The position numbers and the translations under genes were made by a program. From Chloroflexus sp. Y-396-1 (GTDB lineage Bacteria; Chloroflexota; Chloroflexia; Chloroflexales; Chloroflexaceae), in contig NZ_KI911784.1 of assembly GCF_000516515.1 (NCBI RefSeq), positions 2,760,881 to 2,824,880 on the forward strand: a stretch of DNA of 64,000 bases. The letters are read 5' to 3'. This document shows, piece after piece, positions 26,241-35,817 of this stretch (within the stretch, counting starts at the first letter, position 1; each line of letters begins with the position of its first letter). Below the pieces are notes generated by a model. That model did not search any database. It saw nothing but the letters and a program-made list of their open reading frames with translations, and was not told the origin of the DNA.

Positions 26241-27605
26241 TCAACCACCGACAACAATAAATACCAGATCGTTTACGTTCGTGCCGGTCGGGCCAGGACG
26301 GAGCAGGTCATCTAAGGCCGCAAAAAAGGGATAGGCATCGTTTCGCCGCAAATGATCAACCGGATCATACCCTAAAGCTCTGGCACGTCTCACCGTTGCC
26401 CCGGTTGCTACTGCACCGGCAGCATCGGTTGGCCCATCACCACCATCAGTTGCCAGCGCGATCACTGCCGTATGCTCAAGTCCATCCAGCGCAATTGCTG
26501 CACTCAGCGCTAACTCTTGGTTACGCCCACCTCGCCCTGTTCCGCGCAGCGTTACTGTCGTTTCGCCACCAGCAATAAGACATGCTGGGGCAGGTAGTGG
26601 TTGATGAGACGTTACAATCTCGCGAGCAATTGCCGCCAGCACCTGACCAACCTCACGGGCTTCTCCCTCTAAAAAGGTTGTCAAGATCATCGTATTAAAT
26701 CCAGCCGTCTGTGCTGCTGCTAGCGCTGCCTGTGCGGCCTGAGCATTACTGCCGATCAAGACGTTCTGAACCTTGCTTAAGAGGGGATCGTTCGGTTTGA
26801 GCGTTTCAGGGTGGTCGCCGCGTGCACCCGCCGCGAGATAAGCCAAAATAGCCGGTGGACAGCGGTCACGCAATTCGTACCGTTCGATCACGGCCAGCGC
26901 TTCGGCAAACGTTGTCGGATCGGCGACCGTCGGCCCGGAGGCAATGACTTCCAACGGACTACCAACCACATCGGAGAGGATCAGAGTGACGAGAGTCGCC
27001 GGCGCTGCCATTCGTACCAATCCGCCACCCTTGATCTGATCGAGATGTTTCCGGATCGTGTTGATCGCGCCGATTGGCGCTCCACAGGCGAGCAATTCGG
27101 TGGTAAGCTGCTGAATATCGGCCAGTGTTACCCCTGACACCGGCAGATTGAGCAATGCCGATCCACCCCCTGAAATCAGCGCCACCACCAGATCGCGTTC
27201 GGATGCCTGAGCCAGAAGCGTTGCAATGCGTTGACCGGCAAGCACGCTCCGTTCATCGGGTGTTGGATGTGCAGCGCGCATCAGGGTAACACCGGGAATC
27301 TCCGGTAGCGGGGCACCATCGTCCTTCACCACTATAATCCCGCCGCTCAGTCGATCCCCCAACACCTGTGCTGTCGCCTGCGCCATTGCCGAACCTGCCT
27401 TACCTGCGCCAACCAGCCAGATTCGGTCGAACGCTTGCAGGTCGTAACGCCGCTCACCAACCAGCAACCACTCACCCTCGCGACGGAGCGTGGCAATGGT
27501 TGCCTGGGCCGGATCAACCGCTGCCAGCGCTGCTGCCATCATGTGGGTAACTGCCGCACCCCATGACGCAGAACGCAGCGATGCCGTCCACAATCGTTCA
27601 GACAT
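26241..27605 (-). CDS. Glycerate 2-kinase (DUF4147/MOFRL family)
   Basis: A 454-residue kinase that phosphorylates D-glycerate to 2-phosphoglycerate, linking glyoxylate/serine metabolism to lower glycolysis. The N-terminal part contains WLVGAGKAGSAMAQA near 60-75 and the conserved HPTPDE near 105; LISGGGSALL near 145 and the KHLDQIKGGGL helix near 190 follow. The C-terminal MOFRL part has AGGETTVTLRGTGRGGRNQELAL and ALATDGGDGPTDAAGA. The ATG at 27605 overlaps the ychF stop as ATGTCTGA, which suggests coupling; another ATG 27 bp upstream (27632) is possible. Older databases often call such proteins hydroxypyruvate reductase (TtuD). Confidence 0.88.
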   Translation of the reverse strand: MSERLWTASLRSASWGAAVTHMMAAALAAVDPAQATIATLRREGEWLLVGERRYDLQAFDRIWLVGAGKAGSAMAQATAQVLGDRLSGGIIVVKDDGAPLPEIPGVTLMRAAHPTPDERSVLAGQRIATLLAQASERDLVVALISGGGSALLNLPVSGVTLADIQQLTTELLACGAPIGAINTIRKHLDQIKGGGLVRMAAPATLVTLILSDVVGSPLEVIASGPTVADPTTFAEALAVIERYELRDRCPPAILAYLAAGARGDHPETLKPNDPLLSKVQNVLIGSNAQAAQAALAAAQTAGFNTMILTTFLEGEAREVGQVLAAIAREIVTSHQPLPAPACLIAGGETTVTLRGTGRGGRNQELALSAAIALDGLEHTAVIALATDGGDGPTDAAGAVATGATVRRARALGYDPVDHLRRNDAYPFFAALDDLLRPGPTGTNVNDLVFIVVGG

Positions 27606-28680
27606 TGAAGAGGAAATGGCAGATGTCTCCATCTTGAATAATGTACTGCTTGCCTTCCATCCGAACCAGACCGGCTTTTTTTGCCTCGTTCATGCCGCCA
27701 GCAGCAATCAGATCGCTGTACGCCACAATTTCGGCCCGAATAAATCCGCGTTGAATATCAGAATGGATCACGCCTGCTGCCTCTACGGCTGGTGTTCCTC
27801 GTGGAACAGGCCAGGCGCGTACTTCATCAGGCCCGGCAGTGAGAAAACTGACCAGTCCAAGCAACGCATAACTTGCAGCAATCACCCGATCACGGGCCGG
27901 CGCCGTGATCCCCAGATCATCCATGAACACCCGTGCTTCGGTATCATCAAGCTGGGCTAACTCAGCCTCGATTTTACCGCATAACGGCTCGACAGCACTA
28001 CGCGGATGAGGATAGGCAATCTGCGGCGGATGGGTAATGTCGGCTTCCCCGATATTGGGCGCAATCAGCATCGGCTTGGCCGTGAGAAACTGATACCCAC
28101 GGATCATCCGCGCTTCGTCTTCGGTTAATTCAAGCGCCCGAATTGGCGTTTCTGCTTCGAGCGCTTCACGTAACCGCTGCAGCAAGTCACGTTCGGCAGT
28201 ACGTAACTCCTTCTCTTTTGCCGGTAATTTGGGGATCTCAGCATTCAGCCGGTTCAGGCGCCGTTCGATAATGCCCAAATCGGAAAAAGCCAGTTCCAGA
28301 TCGACAGCCGCAATATCACGCTGTGGGTCAACTGAACCATTTGGATGCGGTACTGTCGGATCATCAAAAGCCCGCACGACGTGTAAGAGGGCGTCAGCCG
28401 AGGCAATATAATTGAGCAGCACTGGCGGTAAACCTCCACCAGCTCGCCCACTCCCACTCAAACCGCCAATATCGATATACTGGACATCAGCATACGTAAT
28501 TTTCCGCGGCTTAAACATCTTTGCCAATACTTCTAACCGCGGATCAGGCACCTTAACTGTTGCCAGGTTTGGTTCTAGCTGACCTGAAGAATAGGCCGCA
28601 GTCTCGGCGTGACCTCGCGTCAAGGCATTGAAAACTGTCGTTTTGCCGCTATTTGGCAGACCGATAATTGCTATTTTCAT
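27598..28680 (-). CDS. ychF: Ribosome-associated P-loop NTPase YchF (Obg family)
   Basis: A 360-residue YchF. The G1 loop GLPNSGKT is at 7-14, and the switch region reads YIDIGGLSGSGRAGGGL near 68-84, consistent with an ATP-preferring member of the Obg family. A coiled-coil insertion (~130-200) and a C-terminal TGS-like domain (GTPAVEAAGVIHSDIQRGF near 300) complete the usual architecture at normal length. YchF binds ribosomes and modulates translation under stress. GGAGGA precedes the ATG and a GGTATAGT lies about 45 bp upstream as a candidate -10. It is the first gene of a two-gene transcript with glycerate kinase. Confidence 0.95.
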   Translation of the reverse strand: MKIAIIGLPNSGKTTVFNALTRGHAETAAYSSGQLEPNLATVKVPDPRLEVLAKMFKPRKITYADVQYIDIGGLSGSGRAGGGLPPVLLNYIASADALLHVVRAFDDPTVPHPNGSVDPQRDIAAVDLELAFSDLGIIERRLNRLNAEIPKLPAKEKELRTAERDLLQRLREALEAETPIRALELTEDEARMIRGYQFLTAKPMLIAPNIGEADITHPPQIAYPHPRSAVEPLCGKIEAELAQLDDTEARVFMDDLGITAPARDRVIAASYALLGLVSFLTAGPDEVRAWPVPRGTPAVEAAGVIHSDIQRGFIRAEIVAYSDLIAAGGMNEAKKAGLVRMEGKQYIIQDGDICHFLFNV

Positions 28681-29063
28681 CGCACGTCCTCCGTGCTACG
28701 CATCTCATTGTCGCACACTATACCATAATTTATCGGCTGGCCGCAGCAAGATACGAAGAGCCGTAAGTCAGGGAATGGCTCTTCAACCCGTCGCTTGCTC
28801 TCCCTTCCTCTAGCCTTGTGAGAGGGATCGCCTCGCTTTCTCGTCCGTTGGAGGCAATGATTACGCATGCTCCCTCTTCCTTCCCCGTGTGAGAGGGAAG
28901 AGCAGGAGGGGTGAAGGTGCGAGGAGACAGTCACTCGTCGAGTACAAGCTCTAAAAAACCTCTACACCCGCGCAAGGAGGTCCGCTTCTGCCGAGATGGA
29001 GTTGTCACGCAAAGACCAGAAAGAACATTTCCTTGCACTATTTGTCACAAGATTGCACGCTCA

Positions 29064-29093
29064 TTGCACAAAAAATTGTGATATGATTATAAA
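29064..29093 (+). promoter_or_regulatory. Possible distal promoter of the act operon
   Basis: TTGCAC at 29064-29069 and TATAAA at 29088-29093 are separated by 18 bp. The match is weaker than for the proximal promoter. Confidence 0.4.
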
Positions 29094-29261
29094 AGAAGGC
29101 AATGATCACGGGTAAACCTGTGACCCAGGCGGCAATATGACAACGTGACTGGAATGAGGGGTTATGCAAAATATGCAAAAACCTGTCACCTAAACCACGC
29201 TACCTATTTCGCATTTTCGGCATTCTGTACGGCAAAAGCAGAAGAACTTACGTCCAGGTAT

Positions 29262-29290
29262 TTGACGCAAAAGCAAAACGGTTCTATAAT
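29262..29290 (+). promoter_or_regulatory. Proximal promoter of actABCDEFG
   Basis: TTGACG at 29262-29267 and an exact TATAAT at 29285-29290 have the ideal 17-bp spacer. The start of transcription would be near 29297, about 44 nt before the actA ATG. This is one of the two best promoter matches in the window and suits a highly expressed respiratory/photosynthetic operon. Confidence 0.85.
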
Positions 29291-29340
29291 ACCGATCAGG
29301 TGACATCGTGCAGTTCGCTTCCTGGATAGGGTAATGCAAC

Positions 29341-30000
29341 ATGGCACAGATTTTTCCCCGTAATGCCAACCTGCTGGCTCGTTTGAGCATCTTTGCGCTC
29401 GTCTTGCTCGTCGTTGAAGGGATTCTCATTCTCGGTGTCTACTTCCGGTCGAACTACTTCCGACAGGTTAATGTCGCGATTGAGCAGCCAGTGGCGTTTA
29501 GCCACCAACTACACGTAAACGTGATTGGCATGGACTGTCGTTACTGCCATACGTCAGTCGATCAGTCGTACTTTGCCAACATTCCGGCAACTGAAACCTG
29601 CATGACCTGCCATTCCCAAATCAAGACCTATAGCCCACTGCTTGAAAAGGTGCGTGAGAGTTACGCCACCGGTAAGCCGATCGAGTGGGTAAAGGTGTAT
29701 GACCTGCCTAATTTTGTGTATTTCAACCACTCAATCCACGTCAACAAAGGGATTGGCTGTTCAACGTGCCACGGTCAGGTCAACAACATGCCGGTGGTCT
29801 GGCAGCAACAGGCTCTCTATATGGGCTGGTGTCTAAACTGCCACCGTAATCCTGAACTGTATGTTCGCCCACGTGAAGAAGTCTACAACATGGACTATGT
29901 ACCACCGGCGAACCAATTGGAGATCGGTCGACAATTAGTGGCAGAATACGGCATTATGCCGCCAGAACAGCTAACAAACTGTTACGTGTGCCATCGCTAA
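29341..30000 (+). CDS. actA: ACIII subunit A, membrane-anchored pentaheme cytochrome c
   Basis: A 219-residue cytochrome with exactly five CxxCH heme sites, at C66-H70, C87-H91, C140-H144, C164-H168 and C214-H218. One N-terminal transmembrane helix (about 12-34) acts as an uncleaved anchor, so the hemes face the periplasmic side. In Alternative Complex III this subunit relays electrons from the iron-sulfur protein ActB and the membrane subunits towards ActE or the soluble acceptor. It opens a seven-gene operon whose spacers are all 67 bp or less. Heme count, length and gene order match the Chloroflexus complex, which replaces cytochrome bc1. Confidence 0.95.
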   Translation: MAQIFPRNANLLARLSIFALVLLVVEGILILGVYFRSNYFRQVNVAIEQPVAFSHQLHVNVIGMDCRYCHTSVDQSYFANIPATETCMTCHSQIKTYSPLLEKVRESYATGKPIEWVKVYDLPNFVYFNHSIHVNKGIGCSTCHGQVNNMPVVWQQQALYMGWCLNCHRNPELYVRPREEVYNMDYVPPANQLEIGRQLVAEYGIMPPEQLTNCYVCHR

Positions 30001-30067
30001 TTCGCCTACATTAGTCTGGTGAAACCTGCGTACCTGTTGGGAATCGTTATCAACGGTGGTAGAAATC

Positions 30068-33000
30068 ATGACACAGCAACAACCCGATCTCGAAGCGATT
30101 CGCGCCCAGTTGCGCGACGCCCGTGGACCTCAATTCTGGCGTTCGCTTGATCAATTAGCCGACTCACCAGCTTTCCGCGAGCTGGTAGAACGCGAATTTC
30201 CGAGTGGTGCGAGTGAGTTGGGCGATGGTATGAGTCGGCGCACCTTTTTGAAGCTAATGGGAGCCTCACTGGCTCTGGCTGGCGTCACTGCATGCACCTA
30301 TCAGCCACGCGAGTACATTGCCCCATTTGATCGCCAGCCGGAAGGTCGGATCCCTGGTGTGCCGCAGTATTTTGCCTCAACCCTGACCCTCGGTGGGTAC
30401 GGCACTGGCGTGCTGGTGCGGTCGAACGAAGGCCGTCCAACGAAAGTCGAAGGTAACCCTCGTCATCCGGCCAGCCTAGGAAGCACCGATCTTTTTGCTC
30501 AGGCTGAGATTCTGACGATGTATGACCCTGATCGCTCGACAACGGTGTTGCGACAGGGTGTGCCGAGTACATGGGCTGAGTTTACCACTACCCTGGAAAA
30601 TGCGCTGACCGCTGCTCGCGCAACGCAAGGTGCCGGTGTGCGCTTATTGACGACAACTGTAACATCGCCGTCGCTGGCAGCGCAGATTGCGCAGTTTTTA
30701 CAAGCATACCCACAAGCGCGCTGGTATCAGTACGAGCCGATCAATCGCGATAATGTCGTGGCCGGAGCACGGTTGGCTTTCGGTCGCGATGTCACGACCC
30801 GCTACGATCTTTCCGCAGCACAGATCATTGTCAGTCTTGATGCCGATTTTCTGGCGCCTGGACCGGGGTTCATTCCGTATGCACGCGCTTTCGCCGAAGG
30901 CCGGAAGGTGCGGAAGGGTAGTGAGACAATGAACCGGTTGTACGTGGTTGAAGCCAGCCCATCCACAACCGGTACGGCTGCCGATCATCGCTTACCCTTG
31001 CGCGCTGATGCTGTTGCAGCTTTCGCAGGCGCCCTGGCTCATGAATTGGGTGTGGGTGGTGCACCGACAAATCTCACTCCGAAAGCAGAAGAGTTCTTGA
31101 AAGCTATCGTCCGCGATCTTGAAGAGTATCGCGGGAAGTCGGTTGTACTCGTGGGTGAACAGCAGCCTGCTGTTGTTCACGCGCTTGCCCATCTGATCAA
31201 TGCCGAACTGGGCAATGTTGGTAAGACGGTGTTCTATCACGAACCGGTAGAAGCACGCCCAACCAATCAGACGGAAGAGCTGGTCGCACTGGTTAGTGAG
31301 ATGGCCGCCGGTCGCGTTGAGACGTTAATTATCATTGGTGGGAATCCCGTTTATAATGCGCCCGGTGATTTACGCTTTGCCGACCGTATGGCGAGTGTGC
31401 CATTGACGATTCACCTGAGTCAGTTTGTCGATGAGACCTCAGCTCTTGCCACCTGGCACATTCCACAGGCTCATCCGCTTGAGAGTTGGGGCGATGCCCG
31501 TGCCTTTGATGGAACGGCCAGTATTGTCCAACCGCTGATCGAACCACTTTACGGCGGCAAGACGGCAAATGAATTGCTGGCGGCGATGCTTGGTCAACCG
31601 GATGCCGATAGCTATGATCTGGTGCGAACGTTCTGGGTTGAGCGCATTGGCGAAACTAACTGGAAGATTGCACTCGCTCAGGGCGTGATTGCTGATACTG
31701 CCGCACCGGTCATTACCCCTGAACTCAATGAAGCGGCTATTCGCGCCGCTCCTATTCCGCAGCCTGATAGCGGGGTTGAGATTGTCTTCCGTCCTGACCC
31801 CTCACTTTTCGATGGCTTCTATGCAAATAACGGTTGGCTACAAGAGCTGCCTCGCCCCCTGACGAAGCTAGTTTGGGACAATGCAGCACTGATGAGTCCG
31901 CGGACAGCGATCAAGCTCTTGGGGTTGTCTTTCGATCCAAACCGCCTGGTTGGTGGTGAAGAAGACGATCGCGAGCGGCAGCGGTATCTCGAACAGCTCT
32001 CGAAGGTCAACGGCACAATTGCCCGTATTGAGTATCGTGGTGGGCTTATTGAGATACCGATCTGGCTGTTACCTGGTCATGCCGAGGATTCAATTACACT
32101 GAATCTCGGTTATGGGCGTACTCATGCTGGTCGGGTAGGAAATGGAGTTGGCGTTAACGTTTACCCGATTCGCACCAGTGATAGTCCATGGTTTGGTTCC
32201 GGTGCACGGGTAACTAATACCGGTAGGATGTATCTGCTGGTGAGTACTCAGGATCATTGGACGTTAGAAGGCCGCGACATCTATCGCGTTGGCGAGTTCA
32301 AGAAGTTTAAGGAAGACCCCAAATATATTGCCAAAGAGGTCTACAAAGAGGAATATGGGCGCGAGTCGCCAAATTATATCTCTTTGCACCCTGGTGATGA
32401 CTACACAGGTCGGAATGCCTGGGGAATGACCATCAACCTCAATGCCTGCATTGGCTGCAACGCCTGTGTTGTTGCCTGTCAGGCCGAAAATAATATCGCC
32501 GTTGTAGGCAAAGATCAGGTCTCACGCGGGCGCGAAATGCATTGGATCCGCATTGATCGATATTTTGCTGGTGAGGATCTCGATAACCCTTCGATCTACA
32601 TGATGCCTGTCAATTGTATGCAGTGCGAAAAAGCGCCATGTGAGGTCGTTTGCCCAGTTGCGGCCACCGTTCACGACTACGAAGGTCTGAACAATATGGT
32701 GTATAATCGTTGTGTCGGTACGAAGTATTGCTCGAACAACTGCCCGTACAAGGTACGGCGGTTCAACTTCTTGCAATACAGTGATACGACAACCGAGACC
32801 TTCAAGCTCGCGTTCAACCCAGATGTGACGGTGCGCATCCGAGGTGTGATGGAGAAGTGTACCTACTGCGTACAGCGCATTAGCGGCGCACGAATTGCTG
32901 CCAAGCGGCGAGCAGTACAGGCTGGTCAATCATCATACGTGATTAACGATGGTGAGATTCAGACCGCCTGCGAGCAGGCATGTCCGACTGGAGCGATTGT

Positions 33001-33157
33001 CTTTGGTGACATTAACGACAAAAACAGCCGCGTCGCGAAGTGGAAAGCAGAAGGGCACAACTACAGCTTGCTGGCATTCCTGAACACCATTCCGCGCACA
33101 ACATATCTGGCCCGTGTCCGCAATCCGTCAGAGGAACTAGAAAAGGTGGAAGGCTAG
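30068..33157 (+). CDS. actB: ACIII subunit B, fused molybdopterin-oxidoreductase-like and iron-sulfur protein
   Basis: A 1029-residue fusion read from the ATG at 30068; a GTG at 30056 is possible. The N-terminal ~55 residues precede a twin-arginine-like motif (SRRTFLK at 56-62) and hydrophobic stretch ending in LAGVTAC, with cysteine 76 as a possible lipid site; this internal Tat-like signal is a hallmark of the family. Residues ~90-740 resemble molybdopterin oxidoreductases but are thought to carry no molybdenum cofactor. The C-terminal ferredoxin-like part has cysteine groups at ~793-804, ~850, ~881, ~930 and ~968. The 15 cysteines suit three [4Fe-4S] clusters and one [3Fe-4S] cluster. It conducts electrons from quinol oxidation to the cytochromes. 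Confidence 0.95.
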   Translation: MTQQQPDLEAIRAQLRDARGPQFWRSLDQLADSPAFRELVEREFPSGASELGDGMSRRTFLKLMGASLALAGVTACTYQPREYIAPFDRQPEGRIPGVPQYFASTLTLGGYGTGVLVRSNEGRPTKVEGNPRHPASLGSTDLFAQAEILTMYDPDRSTTVLRQGVPSTWAEFTTTLENALTAARATQGAGVRLLTTTVTSPSLAAQIAQFLQAYPQARWYQYEPINRDNVVAGARLAFGRDVTTRYDLSAAQIIVSLDADFLAPGPGFIPYARAFAEGRKVRKGSETMNRLYVVEASPSTTGTAADHRLPLRADAVAAFAGALAHELGVGGAPTNLTPKAEEFLKAIVRDLEEYRGKSVVLVGEQQPAVVHALAHLINAELGNVGKTVFYHEPVEARPTNQTEELVALVSEMAAGRVETLIIIGGNPVYNAPGDLRFADRMASVPLTIHLSQFVDETSALATWHIPQAHPLESWGDARAFDGTASIVQPLIEPLYGGKTANELLAAMLGQPDADSYDLVRTFWVERIGETNWKIALAQGVIADTAAPVITPELNEAAIRAAPIPQPDSGVEIVFRPDPSLFDGFYANNGWLQELPRPLTKLVWDNAALMSPRTAIKLLGLSFDPNRLVGGEEDDRERQRYLEQLSKVNGTIARIEYRGGLIEIPIWLLPGHAEDSITLNLGYGRTHAGRVGNGVGVNVYPIRTSDSPWFGSGARVTNTGRMYLLVSTQDHWTLEGRDIYRVGEFKKFKEDPKYIAKEVYKEEYGRESPNYISLHPGDDYTGRNAWGMTINLNACIGCNACVVACQAENNIAVVGKDQVSRGREMHWIRIDRYFAGEDLDNPSIYMMPVNCMQCEKAPCEVVCPVAATVHDYEGLNNMVYNRCVGTKYCSNNCPYKVRRFNFLQYSDTTTETFKLAFNPDVTVRIRGVMEKCTYCVQRISGARIAAKRRAVQAGQSSYVINDGEIQTACEQACPTGAIVFGDINDKNSRVAKWKAEGHNYSLLAFLNTIPRTTYLARVRNPSEELEKVEG

Positions 33158-33159
33158 CA

Positions 33160-34620
33160 ATGGCACAGGCACAACCACTCCGTACCCGGCCAGTAGACGA
33201 TGGGGAGGCCTATCTGTTGCCGGGAGAAACCTACTCGTCGATCTCTGCTAAGATCGGCGATGTTCCCCTCACGCCGCCGCTGAAGACGCCTAAAGGCTGG
33301 CTGGCGGGCTTCAGTGTGGCATTCTTTATGTTGATGATCTTCTTTGTATCGGTAACCTGGCTGTTTATCCGCGGCGTCGGTATCTGGGGTATTAATATCC
33401 CGGTCGGCTGGGGCATGGACATCATCAACTTCGTGTGGTGGATCGGTATCGGTCACGCCGGTACTCTTATCTCAGCGATTTTGTTGCTCCTTAATCAGGG
33501 CTGGCGCAATTCGATCAACCGCTTCGCCGAAGCAATGACCCTGTTTGCGGTAGCTTGCGCCGGTCTTTACCCGATCCTGCACCTTGGTCGGCCATGGCTT
33601 TTCTACTGGCTGATCCCGTATCCTAATACCCACGGCATGTGGCCGCAGTTCCGTAGCGCCCTGGCATGGGACGTGTTTGCCATCTCGACCTATGCTACGG
33701 TGTCGTTAGTGTTCTGGTTAGTCGGGTTGATCCCTGACTTCGCTACCCTGCGTGATCGGGCCAAAAATATCTGGGTGAGGAGGCTATACGGTATTGCAGC
33801 GCTTGGCTGGCGTGGCTCTGCTCGCCACTGGCACCGCTACGAGATAGCCTCAATCTTGCTGGCCGGTCTCTCAACGCCGCTGGTAGTGTCGGTACACTCG
33901 ATCATCTCGCTCGACTTCGCCATTTCGCAGGTTCCGGGCTGGCAGGTCACAGTATTCCCCCCCTACTTCGTAGCCGGTGCGGTGTTTGCCGGGTTCGCGA
34001 TGGTGTTGCTCTTGATGATCCCGGTACGTACCTTCTACGGTTTCGAGAACTACATCACAATCCATCACCTTGACGTTATGGCGAAGGTGATGCTGACCAC
34101 GGGGATGATTGTGGTCTACGGCTACTTTATGGAGGTCTTTGCCTCACTCTACAGCGGTAATGAGTATGAGGAATACCTGCTCTACAACCGCTTGTTTGGG
34201 CCAAGCTCGTGGGCATACTGGGGCCTGCTCTTCTGCAACGCAGTAGCGATCCAGCCGCTCTGGTTTAAGAAGGTGCGTCAGAATATCCCAGCATTGCTTA
34301 TCATCTCCCTGATTGTCAGTGTCGGTATGTGGCTTGAGCGGTACGTGATCATCGTTATCTCGCTCGAACGCGATTTCTTGCCGTCGTCGTGGGATATTTA
34401 CATCCCAACCATCTGGGACTGGTCGCTGTATATCGGTACCTTTGGTCTCTTCTTTACGCTGCTCTTCCTCTTCATTCGGGTCTTGCCGATGATCAACATC
34501 TTTGAGATGCGGATGTTCCTGTATCAAGAGACAGAGAAAGCAAGGCGACGGGCAGAGCACGGTGCCCATGATCACGGACACGATCACAGCCCCGCGCACG
34601 GTGCGGCCACAGCAGACTAA
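33160..34620 (+). CDS. actC: ACIII subunit C, NrfD/PsrC-like quinol-binding membrane protein
   Basis: A 486-residue polytopic protein with about ten transmembrane helices, homologous to the NrfD/PsrC family, which binds and oxidises quinol at the membrane face. The ATG lies 3 bp after the actB stop; a frame starting upstream inside actB is a shadow. Conserved polar residues occur within helices (WWIGIGHAGTLISAILLL; HLGRPWLFYW). The C-terminus is unusually histidine-rich (eight His in the last ~20 residues, pattern AHDHGHDHS), which may bind metal or simply be a tail. It pairs with ActF, the second large membrane subunit of the complex. Confidence 0.94.
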   Translation: MAQAQPLRTRPVDDGEAYLLPGETYSSISAKIGDVPLTPPLKTPKGWLAGFSVAFFMLMIFFVSVTWLFIRGVGIWGINIPVGWGMDIINFVWWIGIGHAGTLISAILLLLNQGWRNSINRFAEAMTLFAVACAGLYPILHLGRPWLFYWLIPYPNTHGMWPQFRSALAWDVFAISTYATVSLVFWLVGLIPDFATLRDRAKNIWVRRLYGIAALGWRGSARHWHRYEIASILLAGLSTPLVVSVHSIISLDFAISQVPGWQVTVFPPYFVAGAVFAGFAMVLLLMIPVRTFYGFENYITIHHLDVMAKVMLTTGMIVVYGYFMEVFASLYSGNEYEEYLLYNRLFGPSSWAYWGLLFCNAVAIQPLWFKKVRQNIPALLIISLIVSVGMWLERYVIIVISLERDFLPSSWDIYIPTIWDWSLYIGTFGLFFTLLFLFIRVLPMINIFEMRMFLYQETEKARRRAEHGAHDHGHDHSPAHGAATAD

Positions 34621-34632
34621 AGGAGGGAAGCA

Positions 34633-35172
34633 ATGCGTAACGATGTATATGGCGTTATGGCCGAGTTCCCAACACCCGAGGCTCTTATTGAAGCGACACG
34701 CAAGGCGAAAGCAGCCGGGTACACAAAGATGGATGCCTTTTCACCCTTCCCGATTGAAGAGGTGATTGAGGAAATTGCTCACGGTGATACCGGAGTACCG
34801 CGGCTTGTCTTGATCTTCGGTCTTATTGGAGCAGCGACAGGCTTTATCCTGCAATATATTGGCAATATCGTTGACTATCCGCTCAATGTTGGCGGTCGGC
34901 CACTCGATATTACCAACTGGCCAGCGATGATCCCGATCACATTCGAGAGCGGTATCCTGCTAGCATCATTTGCCGCAGCAATTGGAATGGTTGTGTTGAA
35001 CGGATTACCCGCGCCGTACCATCCGGTTTTCAACGTTCCCCGTTTTCAGTATGCGTCACAAGATGCTTTCTTCTTGTGCATTGAAGCAACAGATCCATTA
35101 TTTGATCGTTCGCGTACTTCGCAGTTCCTGCGCTCATTGAATCCGATGCAGGTTTCTGAAGTAACATACTGA
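34633..35172 (+). CDS. actD: ACIII subunit D (DUF3341)
   Basis: A 179-residue membrane subunit. The N-terminal ~50 residues have the DUF3341 pattern YGVMAEFPTPEALIEATRKA followed by MDAFSPFPIEE. Two transmembrane helices lie at about 57-77 and 98-122. It has no cofactor motif and is a structural subunit that contacts ActC and ActF. AGGAGG is 8 nt before the ATG and the gene follows actC by 12 bp. Confidence 0.94.
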   Translation: MRNDVYGVMAEFPTPEALIEATRKAKAAGYTKMDAFSPFPIEEVIEEIAHGDTGVPRLVLIFGLIGAATGFILQYIGNIVDYPLNVGGRPLDITNWPAMIPITFESGILLASFAAAIGMVVLNGLPAPYHPVFNVPRFQYASQDAFFLCIEATDPLFDRSRTSQFLRSLNPMQVSEVTY

Positions 35173-35181
35173 GGGAATCCC

Positions 35182-35799
35182 ATGCAGACGCCTCGCCTGA
35201 CATCACGCATTATTCGCTTCGGTTGGATCGGCTTTCTGGTGCTGCTGTTAACGGCGTGCCATCAAGACATGTACGATCAACAGAAGTACACCACCTATGA
35301 GCCGAGCAGCTTCTTCGCCGATGGCCGTTCATCGCGCCCCAATGTAACGGGGACGATTCCGTATGAAGTTATCAAGACCGATGAGTTTCTTTATACTGGT
35401 CTGATCGATGGCCAGGAAGTGGATGCTATGCCCTTCCCGGTAACCAAAGACTTGCTTTTACGCGGCCAACTGAAGTACAACATTTACTGCGCTGTCTGTC
35501 ATGGCGAGGCTGGCTATGGGGCAAGTATGGTTGCCGAACGGGGTGGTATTGTACCGGCGAATTTCCATCAACAACGTTTGCGTGAAGCGCCGCTGAGCCA
35601 CTTCTTCGTTATCATTACGAATGGTGTTTACCGCGGTGATCCTCAGAATGGTGGCTATCAGTCGATGTATGGCTATGCGTCACGCATTACGCCAGAGGAT
35701 CGCTGGGCAATTGCTGCTTACATTCGGGCACTACAGTTGAGCCAAAATGCCACAATTGATGATGTGCCTCCTGAGGAACGGGCACGGCTTGGTAACTAG
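35182..35799 (+). CDS. actE: ACIII subunit E, monoheme cytochrome c lipoprotein
   Basis: A 205-residue cytochrome c. The N-terminus is a lipoprotein signal: basic start, hydrophobic GFLVLLL, then the lipobox LTAC with C26 as the lipidated cysteine. One heme site, CAVCH, is at 103-107; a methionine in QSMYGYASRI downstream is a plausible sixth ligand. It would be anchored on the periplasmic side and accept electrons from ActA/ActB before passing them to auracyanin or another soluble carrier. GAGGGA precedes the ATG, 9 bp after actD. Confidence 0.94.
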   Translation: MQTPRLTSRIIRFGWIGFLVLLLTACHQDMYDQQKYTTYEPSSFFADGRSSRPNVTGTIPYEVIKTDEFLYTGLIDGQEVDAMPFPVTKDLLLRGQLKYNIYCAVCHGEAGYGASMVAERGGIVPANFHQQRLREAPLSHFFVIITNGVYRGDPQNGGYQSMYGYASRITPEDRWAIAAYIRALQLSQNATIDDVPPEERARLGN

Positions 35800-35817
35800 G
35801 CGGGAAGGTTAGAATCC

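Larger units (their letters stand above)
28681..29340. promoter_or_regulatory. Divergent control region between ychF and the act operon
   Basis: The left part (about 28795-28920) contains two degenerate members of the CCCTTCCTCT hairpin family. The right part is AT-richer and contains two candidate promoters for actA, listed separately. A repeated ATGCAAAA word and GTGAC/GTCAC half-sites near 29125-29195 could be regulator sites, but no known operator was recognised. Confidence 0.5.
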
